Source: a virus
DNA: 50,389 nt
IMG/VR virus record: IMGVR_UViG_3300009419_000027
Location: 1 to 50,389 of that record
Direction: 5' to 3' (one strand)
Shown here piece by piece: positions 6,241 through 13,946 of this stretch (position 1 is its first letter; each line of letters opens with the position of its first letter). A program made the position numbers and the translations under genes. The notes beneath the pieces are model-generated. The model did no database searches and had not been told where the DNA came from. It saw only the letters and a program-made list of their open reading frames with translations.

Positions 6241-6256
6241 CACCAGTTGTCTGGTG
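6241..6256 (-). promoter_or_regulatory. palindrome in lysin leader (operator or RNA hairpin)
   Basis: The perfect inverted repeat CACCAG-N4-CTGGTG lies immediately downstream of the expected +1 (about 6259) of the lysin promoter and upstream of its ribosome site. It could be a repressor operator or a 5' mRNA stem-loop. Confidence 0.55.
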
Positions 6257-6265
6257 TTACTACCA

Positions 6266-6274
6266 AGTATAACA
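6266..6274 (-). promoter_or_regulatory. extended -10 promoter of the lysin gene
   Basis: TGTTATACT on the minus strand. The leader to the ATG at 6215 is about 44 bases and holds the palindrome at 6241-6256. Confidence 0.65.
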
Positions 6275-6328
6275 TGTTTTTGCCCCAAAAAGCAACTTTT
6301 TGATATTTTTAAGTTTTTGTTATCTATT

Positions 6329-6352
6329 TGTTATAATTGAAAGTGGTATAAT
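6329..6352 (+). promoter_or_regulatory. tandem extended -10 promoters
   Basis: Two extended -10 boxes lie 15 bases apart: TGTTATAAT (TATAAT at 6332-6337) and TGGTATAAT (TATAAT at 6347-6352). The second ends 9 bases before the ATG at 6362, giving a leaderless or near-leaderless mRNA. They are divergent from the lysin promoter. Confidence 0.65.
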
Positions 6353-6361
6353 AGAAATACT

Positions 6362-6892
6362 ATGGCTACAGGAATAACACCTATATATGATTTACCATAC
6401 CCAGTACTTTCCGATCAGGTTAATGTACACGAGGACATTCAGTCATTAGCCGAACAATTAGAATTAATATTACCAACAATTGGTTTGCCTTATCAAACCC
6501 TAGAAGTTACAAATACTAGTGGATCAGCAATTGCCAAAGGGGATCCAGTTTATATTTCTGGTTTTGGAACATCCAAGCCTACAGTTGCAAAAAGCGTTTC
6601 TACAGATATTGCAACATTTCCAGTAGTTGGTTTAGCACAAGCAGCAATTGCAAATACAAACGATGGCGTTATTGTTATCTCTGGAGTTTTTTCTGGAGTA
6701 AATACAAATTCTTATAATGTTGGAAATATTTTATATGTTGGAACTACTGGAGGACTTACTGCTACCCAGCCAACAGCAGGATCTGGAGCAGTAGCAGTAG
6801 TTGCAAAGAAAAATTCTTCAACTGGGATACTTCTAGTTGGGCAGCCAAAAGGAAATGGCACTTGGGGATCACTGAAAGCAGGTTTAGCATAA
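6362..6892 (+). CDS. tail fibre-associated structural protein
   Basis: The first 35 residues of this 176-residue protein (TPIYDLPYPVLSDQVNVHED, then helical) are a conserved N-terminal segment seen in phage fibre and tail proteins. The rest is a beta domain with AIAKGDPVYISGFG, NVGNILYVGTTGGLT and GAVAVVAKKNSSTGILLVG, resembling the small beta-barrel domain of capsid and fibre decoration proteins (DUF2190-like, from memory). It is probably a fibre base or decoration component. It has no Shine-Dalgarno; the start is set by the promoter 9 bases upstream. TAATG overlap couples it to the next gene. Confidence 0.6.
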   Translation: MATGITPIYDLPYPVLSDQVNVHEDIQSLAEQLELILPTIGLPYQTLEVTNTSGSAIAKGDPVYISGFGTSKPTVAKSVSTDIATFPVVGLAQAAIANTNDGVIVISGVFSGVNTNSYNVGNILYVGTTGGLTATQPTAGSGAVAVVAKKNSSTGILLVGQPKGNGTWGSLKAGLA

Positions 6893-7305
6893 TGGCAACT
6901 TATAGAGGTCAGGGAGCATCTACATATGATATTGGAGAAAAGCCACCATTCGTTAATTGGACAATCGTAAAGGGCGACACAGCCTCTTTTAAAGTTTACC
7001 TAACAGATGATGCTAAACAGCCTTTAACTATTGATGACTGGGATATTGAGGTGGAGTTTAAAAGACCTACTACCCCCGTTGAGCCTCAGATAATTACAGA
7101 TGTTGCAACTTTAGTTTTTTCAATTACCCCAACACAAGACCTAGAAGACGCTGATGGTGAATTTAAGGTTAACCTTACTGCAGCACAAACTGCACAATTA
7201 AGAACAAATGATATTTTTGATATTGAATTACGTCTTCCACAGAACACTCTTGTTTGGACAGTTGCTCAAGGGAAGATTACTCTCCTTGAGGATGTTACAA
7301 ACTAA
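6892..7305 (+). CDS. tail protein with BppU-N-like beta domain (copy 3)
   Basis: This 137-residue protein has the motif VNWTIVKGDTASFKVYL, the clearest match to the BppU N-terminal pattern among the three copies (others at 1444 and 2718). The rest is beta-rich (WDIEVEFKRP, DIELRLPQNTLVW, GKITLLEDVT). It is probably an adaptor that plugs a fibre into the baseplate. The ATG at 6892 in the TAATG overlap is preferred to the upstream in-frame ATG at 6862, which would lie inside the preceding gene and has no ribosome site. Confidence 0.7.
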   Translation: MATYRGQGASTYDIGEKPPFVNWTIVKGDTASFKVYLTDDAKQPLTIDDWDIEVEFKRPTTPVEPQIITDVATLVFSITPTQDLEDADGEFKVNLTAAQTAQLRTNDIFDIELRLPQNTLVWTVAQGKITLLEDVTN

Positions 7306-7526
7306 TGGCAACAGTTGTTATAAATAACAATGCCCCAGTTTTTACAAAAGACATTGAAAGAGTTTCTTTTCCAAATGTAGAAATTACTCAGCCAAATCGG
7401 GGAGTAAATATAAACTCAATTCTTCCATTTAGAATAAGGTTTACAGCCATACAGGTGCCAACATCTATTGGTAATGTACCAGCAATTCCATTACAGGTTA
7501 TTGGTTTCTCTAACTATATACTTTAA
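7305..7526 (+). CDS. small tail-associated protein
   Basis: This 73-residue protein is translationally coupled to the BppU-N-like gene (TAATG). It has alternating hydrophobic strands (VVINNNAPVF, FPNVEITQP, FRIRFTAIQVP) and a hydrophobic C-terminus, IGFSNYIL. It occupies the same position after a BppU-N-like gene as 1861 and 3074, which suggests a repeated adaptor / linker / fibre gene order. The function is not recognised; it may be a linker or a short connector of the fibre complex. Confidence 0.5.
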   Translation: MATVVINNNAPVFTKDIERVSFPNVEITQPNRGVNINSILPFRIRFTAIQVPTSIGNVPAIPLQVIGFSNYIL

Positions 7527-7532
7527 AATATG

Positions 7533-7541
7533 TGATATAAT
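7533..7541 (+). promoter_or_regulatory. extended -10 promoter, leaderless start
   Basis: TGATATAAT, only 6 bases before the ATG at 7548, so no room for a ribosome site. Confidence 0.7.
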
Positions 7542-7547
7542 TCAAGC

Positions 7548-7994
7548 ATGGCTAAATTATCAATCGCAAGCATCAAGTCTCTTTTTCAGACTGGAGACCG
7601 TCCAAGTCAAACAAACTATGAAGATTTGATTGACAGCACCTCTGCAAGATCTACAGATCTTGGTTCAGATGGTAACAATGAAGTTACAATTAACGGCATT
7701 GAGAATTCAACAATTTTTGATAACTTTTTAGCAAGTGAGTGGAGATCAGTAAAATACATGGTCTCAATTAAAAAGACTTCTGGCGGCGCAAATAAATACT
7801 GGGCCACAGAATTAACCATTGTTCCTGACAATACAGATGTAAATGTTAGCGAATATGGAACAGTAGACAATGATGGGAATATTGGCACCATCTCCGTGTC
7901 TAGAGCAGGAGATACAGTTTCACTAACTGTAGTTCCAGTGGGTGGGCAAACCCCGATAACCTTGCGCTATTTGCGTATTGGTTTAAAGGCATAA
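7548..7994 (+). CDS. short tail fibre with shared C-terminal domain
   Basis: This 148-residue protein has an N-terminal helix-turn segment (IASIKSLFQTGDRPSQTNYED), also typical of phage fibre bases. Its C-terminal ~95 residues (VKYMVSIKKTSGGANKYWAT through LRYLRIGLKA) align with the last ~95 residues of the 613-residue fibre at 8011 (AAKYVVQLKKSGNIEVIEVL through VKVSKTYIEA). The shared pattern includes a D-N-D/V-Y/EY turn and G-(T/V)-SL-TV strands. The two genes probably share a receptor-binding or trimerisation tip. The mRNA is leaderless and the next gene has a good AAGGAGAT. Confidence 0.65.
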   Translation: MAKLSIASIKSLFQTGDRPSQTNYEDLIDSTSARSTDLGSDGNNEVTINGIENSTIFDNFLASEWRSVKYMVSIKKTSGGANKYWATELTIVPDNTDVNVSEYGTVDNDGNIGTISVSRAGDTVSLTVVPVGGQTPITLRYLRIGLKA

Positions 7995-8010
7995 CTAAGG
8001 AGATATAAAG

Positions 8011-9852
8011 ATGGCAACAGTAACAAAAGATTTTAGAGTAAAAGCGGGATTAGTAGTTGAAGGTACAACTGCAACCGTTAATGGAAAGAATATTATCACA
8101 GCAGGTGTCGTTGACGCTAAAGGTGATTTGATTGTTGGTAGTGCAGACGATGCAGTTGCTCGTTTAGGCATTGGTACAAACGGTCAAGTACTTACAGCAA
8201 ACTCAAGCGCAACATACGGCGTTGAGTGGTCAGCACCAGCAGCAGTTGGCGTGTTTGGTTCAAGCATTGAGTTTGAAGGCGCTACAGCAAATTCTTTTGA
8301 AACAACTCTTGCAGTAACAGACCCAACAGCAGACCGCACAATCACACTTCCAGATGCAACTGGTACAGTAGCACTTACTTCAGATGTTACAACACATGCA
8401 AACCTTACAGAAGCCCATGGCGCAACAGGTGCAGTAGTTGGAACAACTAATACACAGACACTCACAAACAAGACATTAACATCACCAAAGATTAATGAAG
8501 ATGTTGTTATGTCTGCATCATCAACAGAACTTAACATTCTTGATGGCGCAACACTTTCAACTACAGAACTTAACTATGTAGATGGTGTAACATCAGCAAT
8601 ACAGACTCAGTTAGATGCTAAGGCTACTGGCTCAGACCTTACAACTCACACAGGTGCAACAGAAGCACACGGTGCAACTGGTGCGGTAGTTGGTACAACA
8701 AATACACAGACACTTACAAATAAGACACTTACAAGCCCAGTAGTTTCAGGACTTGCACTTTCAGATTCAAGCATTGTATTTGAAGGTTCATCAGCAGATG
8801 CTCACGAAACAACTCTTACAGTAACAAACCCTACATCAGATCAAACAATCACTTTGCCAAATGCTACAGGTACTGTTGCTCTTACAGCAAACAAGTTGGA
8901 TGCTTTTGCAGCAACTACTTCAGCAGAACTTCGTTCAGTAATCTCTGATGAGACTGGTACTGGCGGACTTGTTTTTGCTGATACCCCAACACTTGTAACA
9001 CCAAATATTGGTGCTGCAACTGGTACATCTTTGGTTCTTTCAGGGGATCTAACAGTTAATGGTACAACAACTACAATTAACTCAACAGAAATTACAATTG
9101 ATGATAAGAACCTCACACTTGGTTCAGTAGCATCTCCAACAGATGCAGGCGCTGACGGTGGTGGTCTTACACTCAAGGGTGCTACAGACAAGACTTTCTC
9201 ATGGGTAGATGCAACTGATGCATGGACCTCATCTGAACACCTTAATCTTGCTTCTGGCAAAGATTATTACCTAAACGGTACACTAGTAACAGCAGCAACA
9301 CAGACTCTTACAAACAAGACAATTGATGGTGCAAGCAATACACTTACAGTACGAATTGCAAATGATGTTTCTGGTCTTGGAACTGGCGTAGCCACATTCC
9401 TTGCAACACCATCTTCTGCAAACCTTGCAGCAGCACTTACCGATGAAGCAGGATCTGGAACAGTAGCATTTACTACTAGCCCAACTTTTGTTACACCAAC
9501 ACTTGGTGCAGCAGCAGCAACAAGCATTGCCCTACCAGATGCCCTTGTTGGTTCTGCTCTAGCAACTGCTGGAACTTCAGCAACAACAGTTGATACATTC
9601 TCAGCAACAACATATTCTGCTGCTAAGTATGTAGTTCAGTTAAAGAAGTCTGGCAACATTGAGGTAATTGAAGTACTTGTTGCCATTGATGGTGACAACA
9701 ATGTTTATCTAACAGAGTATGCTAATGTACAAAGCAACGGTGAACTAGGAACAACAAATGCTGTCTACTCAGGTGGCAATGTTCTCCTTCAAGTTACCGC
9801 AGCAGCAGCAGATACATCTGTTAAGGTAAGCAAGACCTATATTGAAGCATAA
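8011..9852 (+). CDS. long modular tail fibre
   Basis: This 613-residue, Thr/Ala-rich protein starts with VTKDFRVKAGLVVEG, shared with the next gene (VNKDFKVKHGLDVTQG). It is built of repeats: FEGATAN-SFETTLAVTDPTADRTITLPD modules at residues about 85 and 255, TQTLTNKTLTSPK motifs at about 150, 230 and 430, and an LTVNGTTTTINSTEI-TSSEHLNLASGK block at about 350-425. The C-terminal 95 residues match the 7548 protein. It is the probable long trimeric side or tip fibre. AAGGAGAT lies 7 bases before the ATG. Third positions are richer in C than in neighbouring genes, consistent with high expression. Confidence 0.75.
   Translation: MATVTKDFRVKAGLVVEGTTATVNGKNIITAGVVDAKGDLIVGSADDAVARLGIGTNGQVLTANSSATYGVEWSAPAAVGVFGSSIEFEGATANSFETTLAVTDPTADRTITLPDATGTVALTSDVTTHANLTEAHGATGAVVGTTNTQTLTNKTLTSPKINEDVVMSASSTELNILDGATLSTTELNYVDGVTSAIQTQLDAKATGSDLTTHTGATEAHGATGAVVGTTNTQTLTNKTLTSPVVSGLALSDSSIVFEGSSADAHETTLTVTNPTSDQTITLPNATGTVALTANKLDAFAATTSAELRSVISDETGTGGLVFADTPTLVTPNIGAATGTSLVLSGDLTVNGTTTTINSTEITIDDKNLTLGSVASPTDAGADGGGLTLKGATDKTFSWVDATDAWTSSEHLNLASGKDYYLNGTLVTAATQTLTNKTIDGASNTLTVRIANDVSGLGTGVATFLATPSSANLAAALTDEAGSGTVAFTTSPTFVTPTLGAAAATSIALPDALVGSALATAGTSATTVDTFSATTYSAAKYVVQLKKSGNIEVIEVLVAIDGDNNVYLTEYANVQSNGELGTTNAVYSGGNVLLQVTAAAADTSVKVSKTYIEA
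8257..8388 (+). repeat. fibre module repeated in a second fibre gene (copy at 10578-10709)
   Basis: A 132-base segment of 8011-9852 is closely similar, with no gaps, to 10578-10709 in the 10380 fibre gene. Both code for the motif FEGATAN(S/A)FETTLAV and end in VALTSD. A more diverged copy lies near 8770-8890. Recombination between copies could reshuffle fibres. Confidence 0.65.
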
Positions 9853-9871
9853 TTAGGAAAAGAGGCTAGAA

Positions 9872-10333
9872 GTGGCAACTGTAAATAAAGATTTTAAGGT
9901 AAAGCACGGGTTAGATGTAACTCAGGGCGGTACTTTTGGAGGAACTGTTACAGTTGCTACTCCTACCGAAAACACACATGCAACAACAAAGTTGTATGTA
10001 GATAGCAAGGGAGCAATTGCTGCACCAGCATCAACGGCACCCTCAACACCAGTAAATGGACAGTTATGGTTTGATACAGTATCACGCCATCTATCTGTAT
10101 ATTCTACCGATGCTGCTGACTGGATTATGATTGCAACATTTTCAGATACCGCTGATCTTAGACAACACATCCACGATACTGCCATTGACGGAACTGGACT
10201 TATTGTTTCAGTATTCCAAGATGCAGGATTTTATGATTCAATTTTTACATCAACTGAAATTGCAGGATTCTATGATTCAGACTATTGGAATAACAGTTAC
10301 GATGGCGGAAGCCCACTAGATAATTTCAGTTAA
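9872..10333 (+). CDS. tail fibre protein
   Basis: This 153-residue protein has a GTG start with GAGG about 7 bases upstream. The N-terminal 15 residues repeat those of the 8011 fibre, so both probably use the same attachment site. The middle has ENTHATTKLYVDSKG and VNGQLWFDTVSRHLSVY, a motif common in fibre proteins. The C-terminus carries a duplicated AGFYDS element (residues about 115 and 128) and ends in acidic/aromatic residues (SPLDNFS). It could be a short alternative fibre or a fibre cap. A new promoter begins right after the stop. Confidence 0.65.
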   Translation: MATVNKDFKVKHGLDVTQGGTFGGTVTVATPTENTHATTKLYVDSKGAIAAPASTAPSTPVNGQLWFDTVSRHLSVYSTDAADWIMIATFSDTADLRQHIHDTAIDGTGLIVSVFQDAGFYDSIFTSTEIAGFYDSDYWNNSYDGGSPLDNFS

Positions 10334-10338
10334 TTATC

Positions 10339-10347
10339 TGATATAAT
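10339..10347 (+). promoter_or_regulatory. extended -10 promoter
   Basis: TGATATAAT 6 bases after the previous stop. The leader is about 26 bases with AAGAGGAG before the ATG at 10380. Confidence 0.7.
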
Positions 10348-10379
10348 ACTATAAGACACCACGAAAGAGGAGAGTATAA

Positions 10380-11150
10380 ATGGCAACAAGAATGCAACAG
10401 CGCAGAGGTACTGCTGCTCAATGGGTTTCAACAAACTCTGGTAATGGCCCAATCCTCAACGCAGGTGAAATTGGATACGAGACCGACACAAATAAATTTA
10501 AAATTGGTGATGGAACAAATCACTGGGTAAACCTTGACTACTTTATTGATGCTAGTTCAACAGTAAACCCTGCTTTTGGCTCAAGCATTACATTTGAGGG
10601 TGCAACTGCAAATGCATTTGAGACTACACTTGCTGTAACAGATCCTACAGCAGATCGCACTATCACTTTCCCAGATGCAACAGGCACAGTGGCCCTAACA
10701 TCTGATATTTCAGAACTTTCACAAGATGCAATTGACTCTGCACTAACTGCGGGTACAGGTATCACAAAGACTTATAACGATGCAGCAAACACTCTAACTA
10801 TTGCAGTAGATACAACAGCAATTCAGGCTCGTGTTGCAGATGTTTCAGATACAGAAATTGGATACCTAAATGGTGTTACTTCTGCAATTCAGACACAATT
10901 AGATGATAAATCAACTGCTTCAAAAACAGAAACACTTACAAATAAGACTTTAACTACTCCAACAATAACGGACCAACAATCACTGCAACTGGACAAACAC
11001 CAACAATACATGGTATTTATCTTCCTGCACCACACAATATTATTTTTGAAGGTACAACAGCAGATGATTTTGAAACAACTTTACAGGCTGGTGAACCAAC
11101 TGCAGATAGAACAATTACACTGCCAGATGGCACAGGAACTCTTGCTTTAG
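10380..11150 (+). CDS. modular tail fibre, N-terminal part before a frameshift
   Basis: This frame gives 256 residues. Residues 1-55 are a classic fibre/head-fibre start (QRRGTAAQWVSTN, LNAGEIGYETDTNKFKIGDG). FEGATANAFETTLAVTDPTA modules and TETLTNKTLTTPTIT follow. After about codon 196 the protein turns into Gln/Leu-rich nonsense and stops at 11150, while the homologous fibre sequence continues in the -1 frame to 11737. If the frames are joined near 10946-10970, the product would be about 452 residues, comparable in design to the 8011 fibre. The cause could be a real mutation, phase variation, programmed frameshifting or a sequence error. A single missing base near 10969-10970 would explain it. 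Confidence 0.7.
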   Translation: MATRMQQRRGTAAQWVSTNSGNGPILNAGEIGYETDTNKFKIGDGTNHWVNLDYFIDASSTVNPAFGSSITFEGATANAFETTLAVTDPTADRTITFPDATGTVALTSDISELSQDAIDSALTAGTGITKTYNDAANTLTIAVDTTAIQARVADVSDTEIGYLNGVTSAIQTQLDDKSTASKTETLTNKTLTTPTITDQQSLQLDKHQQYMVFIFLHHTILFLKVQQQMILKQLYRLVNQLQIEQLHCQMAQELLL

Positions 11151-11737
11151 CAGAAAACGTAGCAGCCTTATCTGGAGCAACCTTCACTGGAGCGGTATCT
11201 GGAACAGACTTAACACTTTCAGGTAACTTAACCGTAAATGGAACAACAACAAATATTAACTCAACTAACCTAGTGGTAGAAGACAAGAACGTTGTCCTTG
11301 GTGATGTGGCTACCCCTTCTGATACAACTGCAGATGGTGGTGGTATAACACTAAAAGGTCTAACAGATAAAACTTTTAATTGGGTAGACTCTACAGACGC
11401 TTGGACTTCATCAGAGCATATTAATCTTGCTTCAGGAAAGACACTAAAGTACGATGGAACTGATCTAGTTGCATCACAGTCTGGCAATTCAGGTAAGTAC
11501 CTTACTACAAATGGAACTTCAACTTCTTGGGCAACACTTGCAGGATATTCTGCCCCTACAATTGGTTCAACATCAATTGCTTCAGGTGCAACCGTTACAA
11601 CAATTGCGGGACTAACATTAACAGCACCAACACTAACTGGAACAGTAACCGTATCAGGAGATATTGATATGACCGTTGCTGGTGGTCCAGGAAGTGTAAA
11701 AGACGAACTAACACTTATGCTTATGGGTGCTATCTAA
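10967..11737 (+). CDS. modular tail fibre, C-terminal part in the shifted frame
   Basis: This frame (no start codon with a ribosome site) continues the fibre of 10380. It contains GPTITATGQTPTIHGIYLP, IIFEGTTADDFETTLQ, LTVNGTTTNINSTNLVVEDK and TSSEHINLASGKTLKYDGT. The last block is almost the same as residues 350-425 of the 8011 fibre. It ends in DELTLMLMGAI, similar to the C-terminus of the 3670 fibre. A GTG at 11273 would start a 154-residue fragment, but no Shine-Dalgarno or promoter is near it. I read it as the second half of one fibre, expressed only if the frame is restored. Confidence 0.65.
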   Translation, partial: NGPTITATGQTPTIHGIYLPAPHNIIFEGTTADDFETTLQAGEPTADRTITLPDGTGTLALAENVAALSGATFTGAVSGTDLTLSGNLTVNGTTTNINSTNLVVEDKNVVLGDVATPSDTTADGGGITLKGLTDKTFNWVDSTDAWTSSEHINLASGKTLKYDGTDLVASQSGNSGKYLTTNGTSTSWATLAGYSAPTIGSTSIASGATVTTIAGLTLTAPTLTGTVTVSGDIDMTVAGGPGSVKDELTLMLMGAI

Positions 11738-11769
11738 AAAACAAAGCACTAACCTTAAAGTAAAGATTT

Positions 11770-11800
11770 ACACGCTCTTATTGAGCGTGTTTTTCTTTTT
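11770..11800 (+). terminator. intrinsic terminator
   Basis: ACACGCTC (11770-11777) pairs with GAGCGTGT (11783-11790) around a TTATT loop, followed by TTTTCTTTTT. It separates the fibre cluster from the reductase gene. Confidence 0.9.
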
Positions 11801-11806
11801 AAAGTA

Positions 11807-11843
11807 TGTTATACTTAGGTACTACTTCGCAAATTACGAAGTA
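11807..11843 (+). promoter_or_regulatory. extended -10 promoter and leader hairpin of the reductase gene
   Basis: TGTTATACT (-10 at 11810-11815) predicts a start near 11822. The 55-base leader opens with a perfect 7-bp hairpin, 11823-11829/11837-11843 (TACTTCG / CGAAGTA). The hairpin could be an operator or mRNA stabiliser. It is far too small for a cobalamin riboswitch, and no NrdR-box pair is evident. Confidence 0.6.
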
Positions 11844-11877
11844 CTTATCTAATTTTACTTTGAAAGGTACACAATAA

Positions 11878-13911
11878 ATGTCAGAAAGCGTATTCTCTTT
11901 TCGTCTATCAGAAGAATTTGTAAATAAGTATCAAACCATTCCAGCACCATTTGGATTCTCAGATGCAGGATCTAACTCGTTGGGAGAGGTAACATTTATT
12001 CGCACATATTCTCGTGTTAAAGAAGACGGAACAAAAGAACGCTGGCACGAAGTATGTCGCCGTGTAATTGAAGGTATGTACTCAGTACAAAAAAACCACG
12101 CTAAAGATAACCGTCTACCATGGAATGATAACAAGGCTCAGAAGTCTGCTCAGGAAGCATTTCAAAGAATGTTTGAATTAAAGTGGACTCCACCAGGTCG
12201 TGGTCTATGGGCATTTGGAACTCCTATGACTATGGAGAAGCGTAACTCAGCATCCCTTCAAAACTGTGCAATGGTATCTACTCGTGACATTGATCGCAAT
12301 GATCCAGGCGCTCTTTTTGCTTGGGTTATGGATGCATTAATGTTAGGTATTGGTGTAGGGTTTGATACCCTTGGACAAGACAAGCAAATGTCTATTTATG
12401 CTCCAACAGAGCCAGCATCTATTTATGAAATCCCAGATACTCGTGAAGGATGGGTTGAGTCTGTTAGATTACTTATTAATTCATTTCTTCGTGCAAACCA
12501 GCCTATTCAGGCGTTTACATATGACCTTATCCGTCCTCTAGGTGCCCCTATTAAGGGCTTTGGAGGCGTTGCAAGCGGTCCAGCACCACTTATTGATCTC
12601 CATACACGTATTCGTAATGTAATCGGCTCTAGAGCAGGAGAAGTCCTTGATAGTCGTGCAATTGTGGATATCGTAAATCTTATTGGCACATGCGTTGTTT
12701 CTGGAAATGTTCGTCGTTCTGCTACCCTTGCACTTGGCACACCAGAAGATGATGGTTTTATTAATCTTAAAAATCCAGAAGTATTTCCAGAGCGCAACTC
12801 CTATGATCCAGAAAAACCAGGTTGGGCATGGATGAGCAATAATTCTATTTCAGCAACAGTTGGAACAAAATATGAAGACTATGTAGATTTAATTGCAGAC
12901 AATGGAGAACCAGGTTTTATCTGGCTTGATGTTGCTCGTGACTATGGCCGTCTTGCAGATGCTCCTGATTATAAGGACACTCGTATTATGGGATTCAACC
13001 CTTGTGCGGAACAGCCATTGGAAAGTTACGAATTATGTACACTTGTAGAGGTGCACCTTAATCGTCATGAATCCAAGGAGGATTTTCTCAAGACGTTGAA
13101 GTTTGCCTATCTTTATGGAAAGACTGTAACTCTTATGCCTACACATTGGCAGCAGACAAATGGTATTATGCAAAGAAACCGTCGTATTGGAACATCTCTT
13201 ACAGGTATTGCATCATTTGCAGATACATTTGGTCTTCCAACAACTCGTGAATGGATGGACGAAGGATACAACAAGATTCGTCATTACGATCACCAATATT
13301 CAGAATGGCTATGCGTTCGTGAATCAGTTCGTGTAACAACAGTTAAGCCATCAGGATCTGTTTCACTTCTTTCTGGTGCAACCCCTGGAGTTCACTGGGG
13401 TCCTGGTGGAGAGTTCTATCTTCGTGCTATTCGTTTTGGAAATACTGATCCAATGCTTCATTTGTTTAAAGCAGCGGGGTATAAAATTGAAGCAGATCTT
13501 GTATCAGCAAATACATCAGTAGTATATTTCCCAGTAGCATCTGGACACAAACGTGCAGAGAAGCAAGTCAGCCTATTTGAGAAGATTGGTCTAGCAGCAA
13601 CTGCTCAGAAGTACTGGTCAGATAACGGTGTTTCTGTAACTCTGTCATTTGACAAAGAAGAGGAAAAAAAGTTTGTTGCTCCAGCACTAAATATGTATGA
13701 AGGACAGTTGAAGGCAGTTTCATTCCTTCCAATGGGCAATAAAACTTATCCTCAGCAGCCTTATACAGAAATATCAAGAGAAGAATACAACTCATATGTA
13801 GGTAAGATTGGTAAGATTGATTGGTCTGCTATCTATGATGGTGTAGAAAATCTTGAGGCTGAAGGTGAATCATATTGTTCAACTGATGCTTGTGAGATTA
13901 AGTTTTACTAG
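11878..13911 (+). CDS. nrdJ: adenosylcobalamin-dependent (class II) ribonucleoside-triphosphate reductase
   Basis: This 677-residue monomeric class II enzyme reduces ribonucleoside triphosphates to dNTPs in the cytoplasm using the host's B12 cofactor. It carries C130 and C387 as the redox pair, the thiyl-radical site C376 in NPCAEQP with E378 two residues on, and the swinging C-terminal pair C667/C672 (YCSTDAC). The 376-387 and 667-672 spacings equal those known from the Lactobacillus enzyme (408-419, 731-736). KPSGSVSLLSGATPGVHWG is the typical substrate-binding region. It has its own terminator-promoter boundary inside the structural region, so it may be a separately regulated early gene or a later insertion. 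Confidence 0.95.
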   Translation: MSESVFSFRLSEEFVNKYQTIPAPFGFSDAGSNSLGEVTFIRTYSRVKEDGTKERWHEVCRRVIEGMYSVQKNHAKDNRLPWNDNKAQKSAQEAFQRMFELKWTPPGRGLWAFGTPMTMEKRNSASLQNCAMVSTRDIDRNDPGALFAWVMDALMLGIGVGFDTLGQDKQMSIYAPTEPASIYEIPDTREGWVESVRLLINSFLRANQPIQAFTYDLIRPLGAPIKGFGGVASGPAPLIDLHTRIRNVIGSRAGEVLDSRAIVDIVNLIGTCVVSGNVRRSATLALGTPEDDGFINLKNPEVFPERNSYDPEKPGWAWMSNNSISATVGTKYEDYVDLIADNGEPGFIWLDVARDYGRLADAPDYKDTRIMGFNPCAEQPLESYELCTLVEVHLNRHESKEDFLKTLKFAYLYGKTVTLMPTHWQQTNGIMQRNRRIGTSLTGIASFADTFGLPTTREWMDEGYNKIRHYDHQYSEWLCVRESVRVTTVKPSGSVSLLSGATPGVHWGPGGEFYLRAIRFGNTDPMLHLFKAAGYKIEADLVSANTSVVYFPVASGHKRAEKQVSLFEKIGLAATAQKYWSDNGVSVTLSFDKEEEKKFVAPALNMYEGQLKAVSFLPMGNKTYPQQPYTEISREEYNSYVGKIGKIDWSAIYDGVENLEAEGESYCSTDACEIKFY

Positions 13912-13920
13912 TCTCTAGCC

Positions 13921-13929
13921 TGCTATAAT
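13921..13929 (+). promoter_or_regulatory. extended -10 promoter
   Basis: TGCTATAAT about 10 bases after the reductase stop. TAGGAGA lies before the ATG at 13947; the leader is only about 10 bases. Confidence 0.7.
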
Positions 13930-13946
13930 AAGGGTATAGGAGAATT

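Noticed and set aside
6329-6352. The window as a prophage with attachment site near the divergent promoters
   Set aside because: No integrase, excisionase pair, repressor or direct att repeats are visible. The HTH protein at 45592 alone does not support lysogeny.
11273-11737. GTG-initiated ORF as an independent gene
   Set aside because: It has no ribosome site or promoter, and the homologous fibre sequence in the same frame begins 300 bases earlier. It is the second half of the frameshifted fibre.
11823-11843. Cobalamin riboswitch upstream of the B12-dependent reductase
   Set aside because: The leader is only about 55 bases with one 7-bp hairpin; a cobalamin riboswitch needs a much longer conserved fold.
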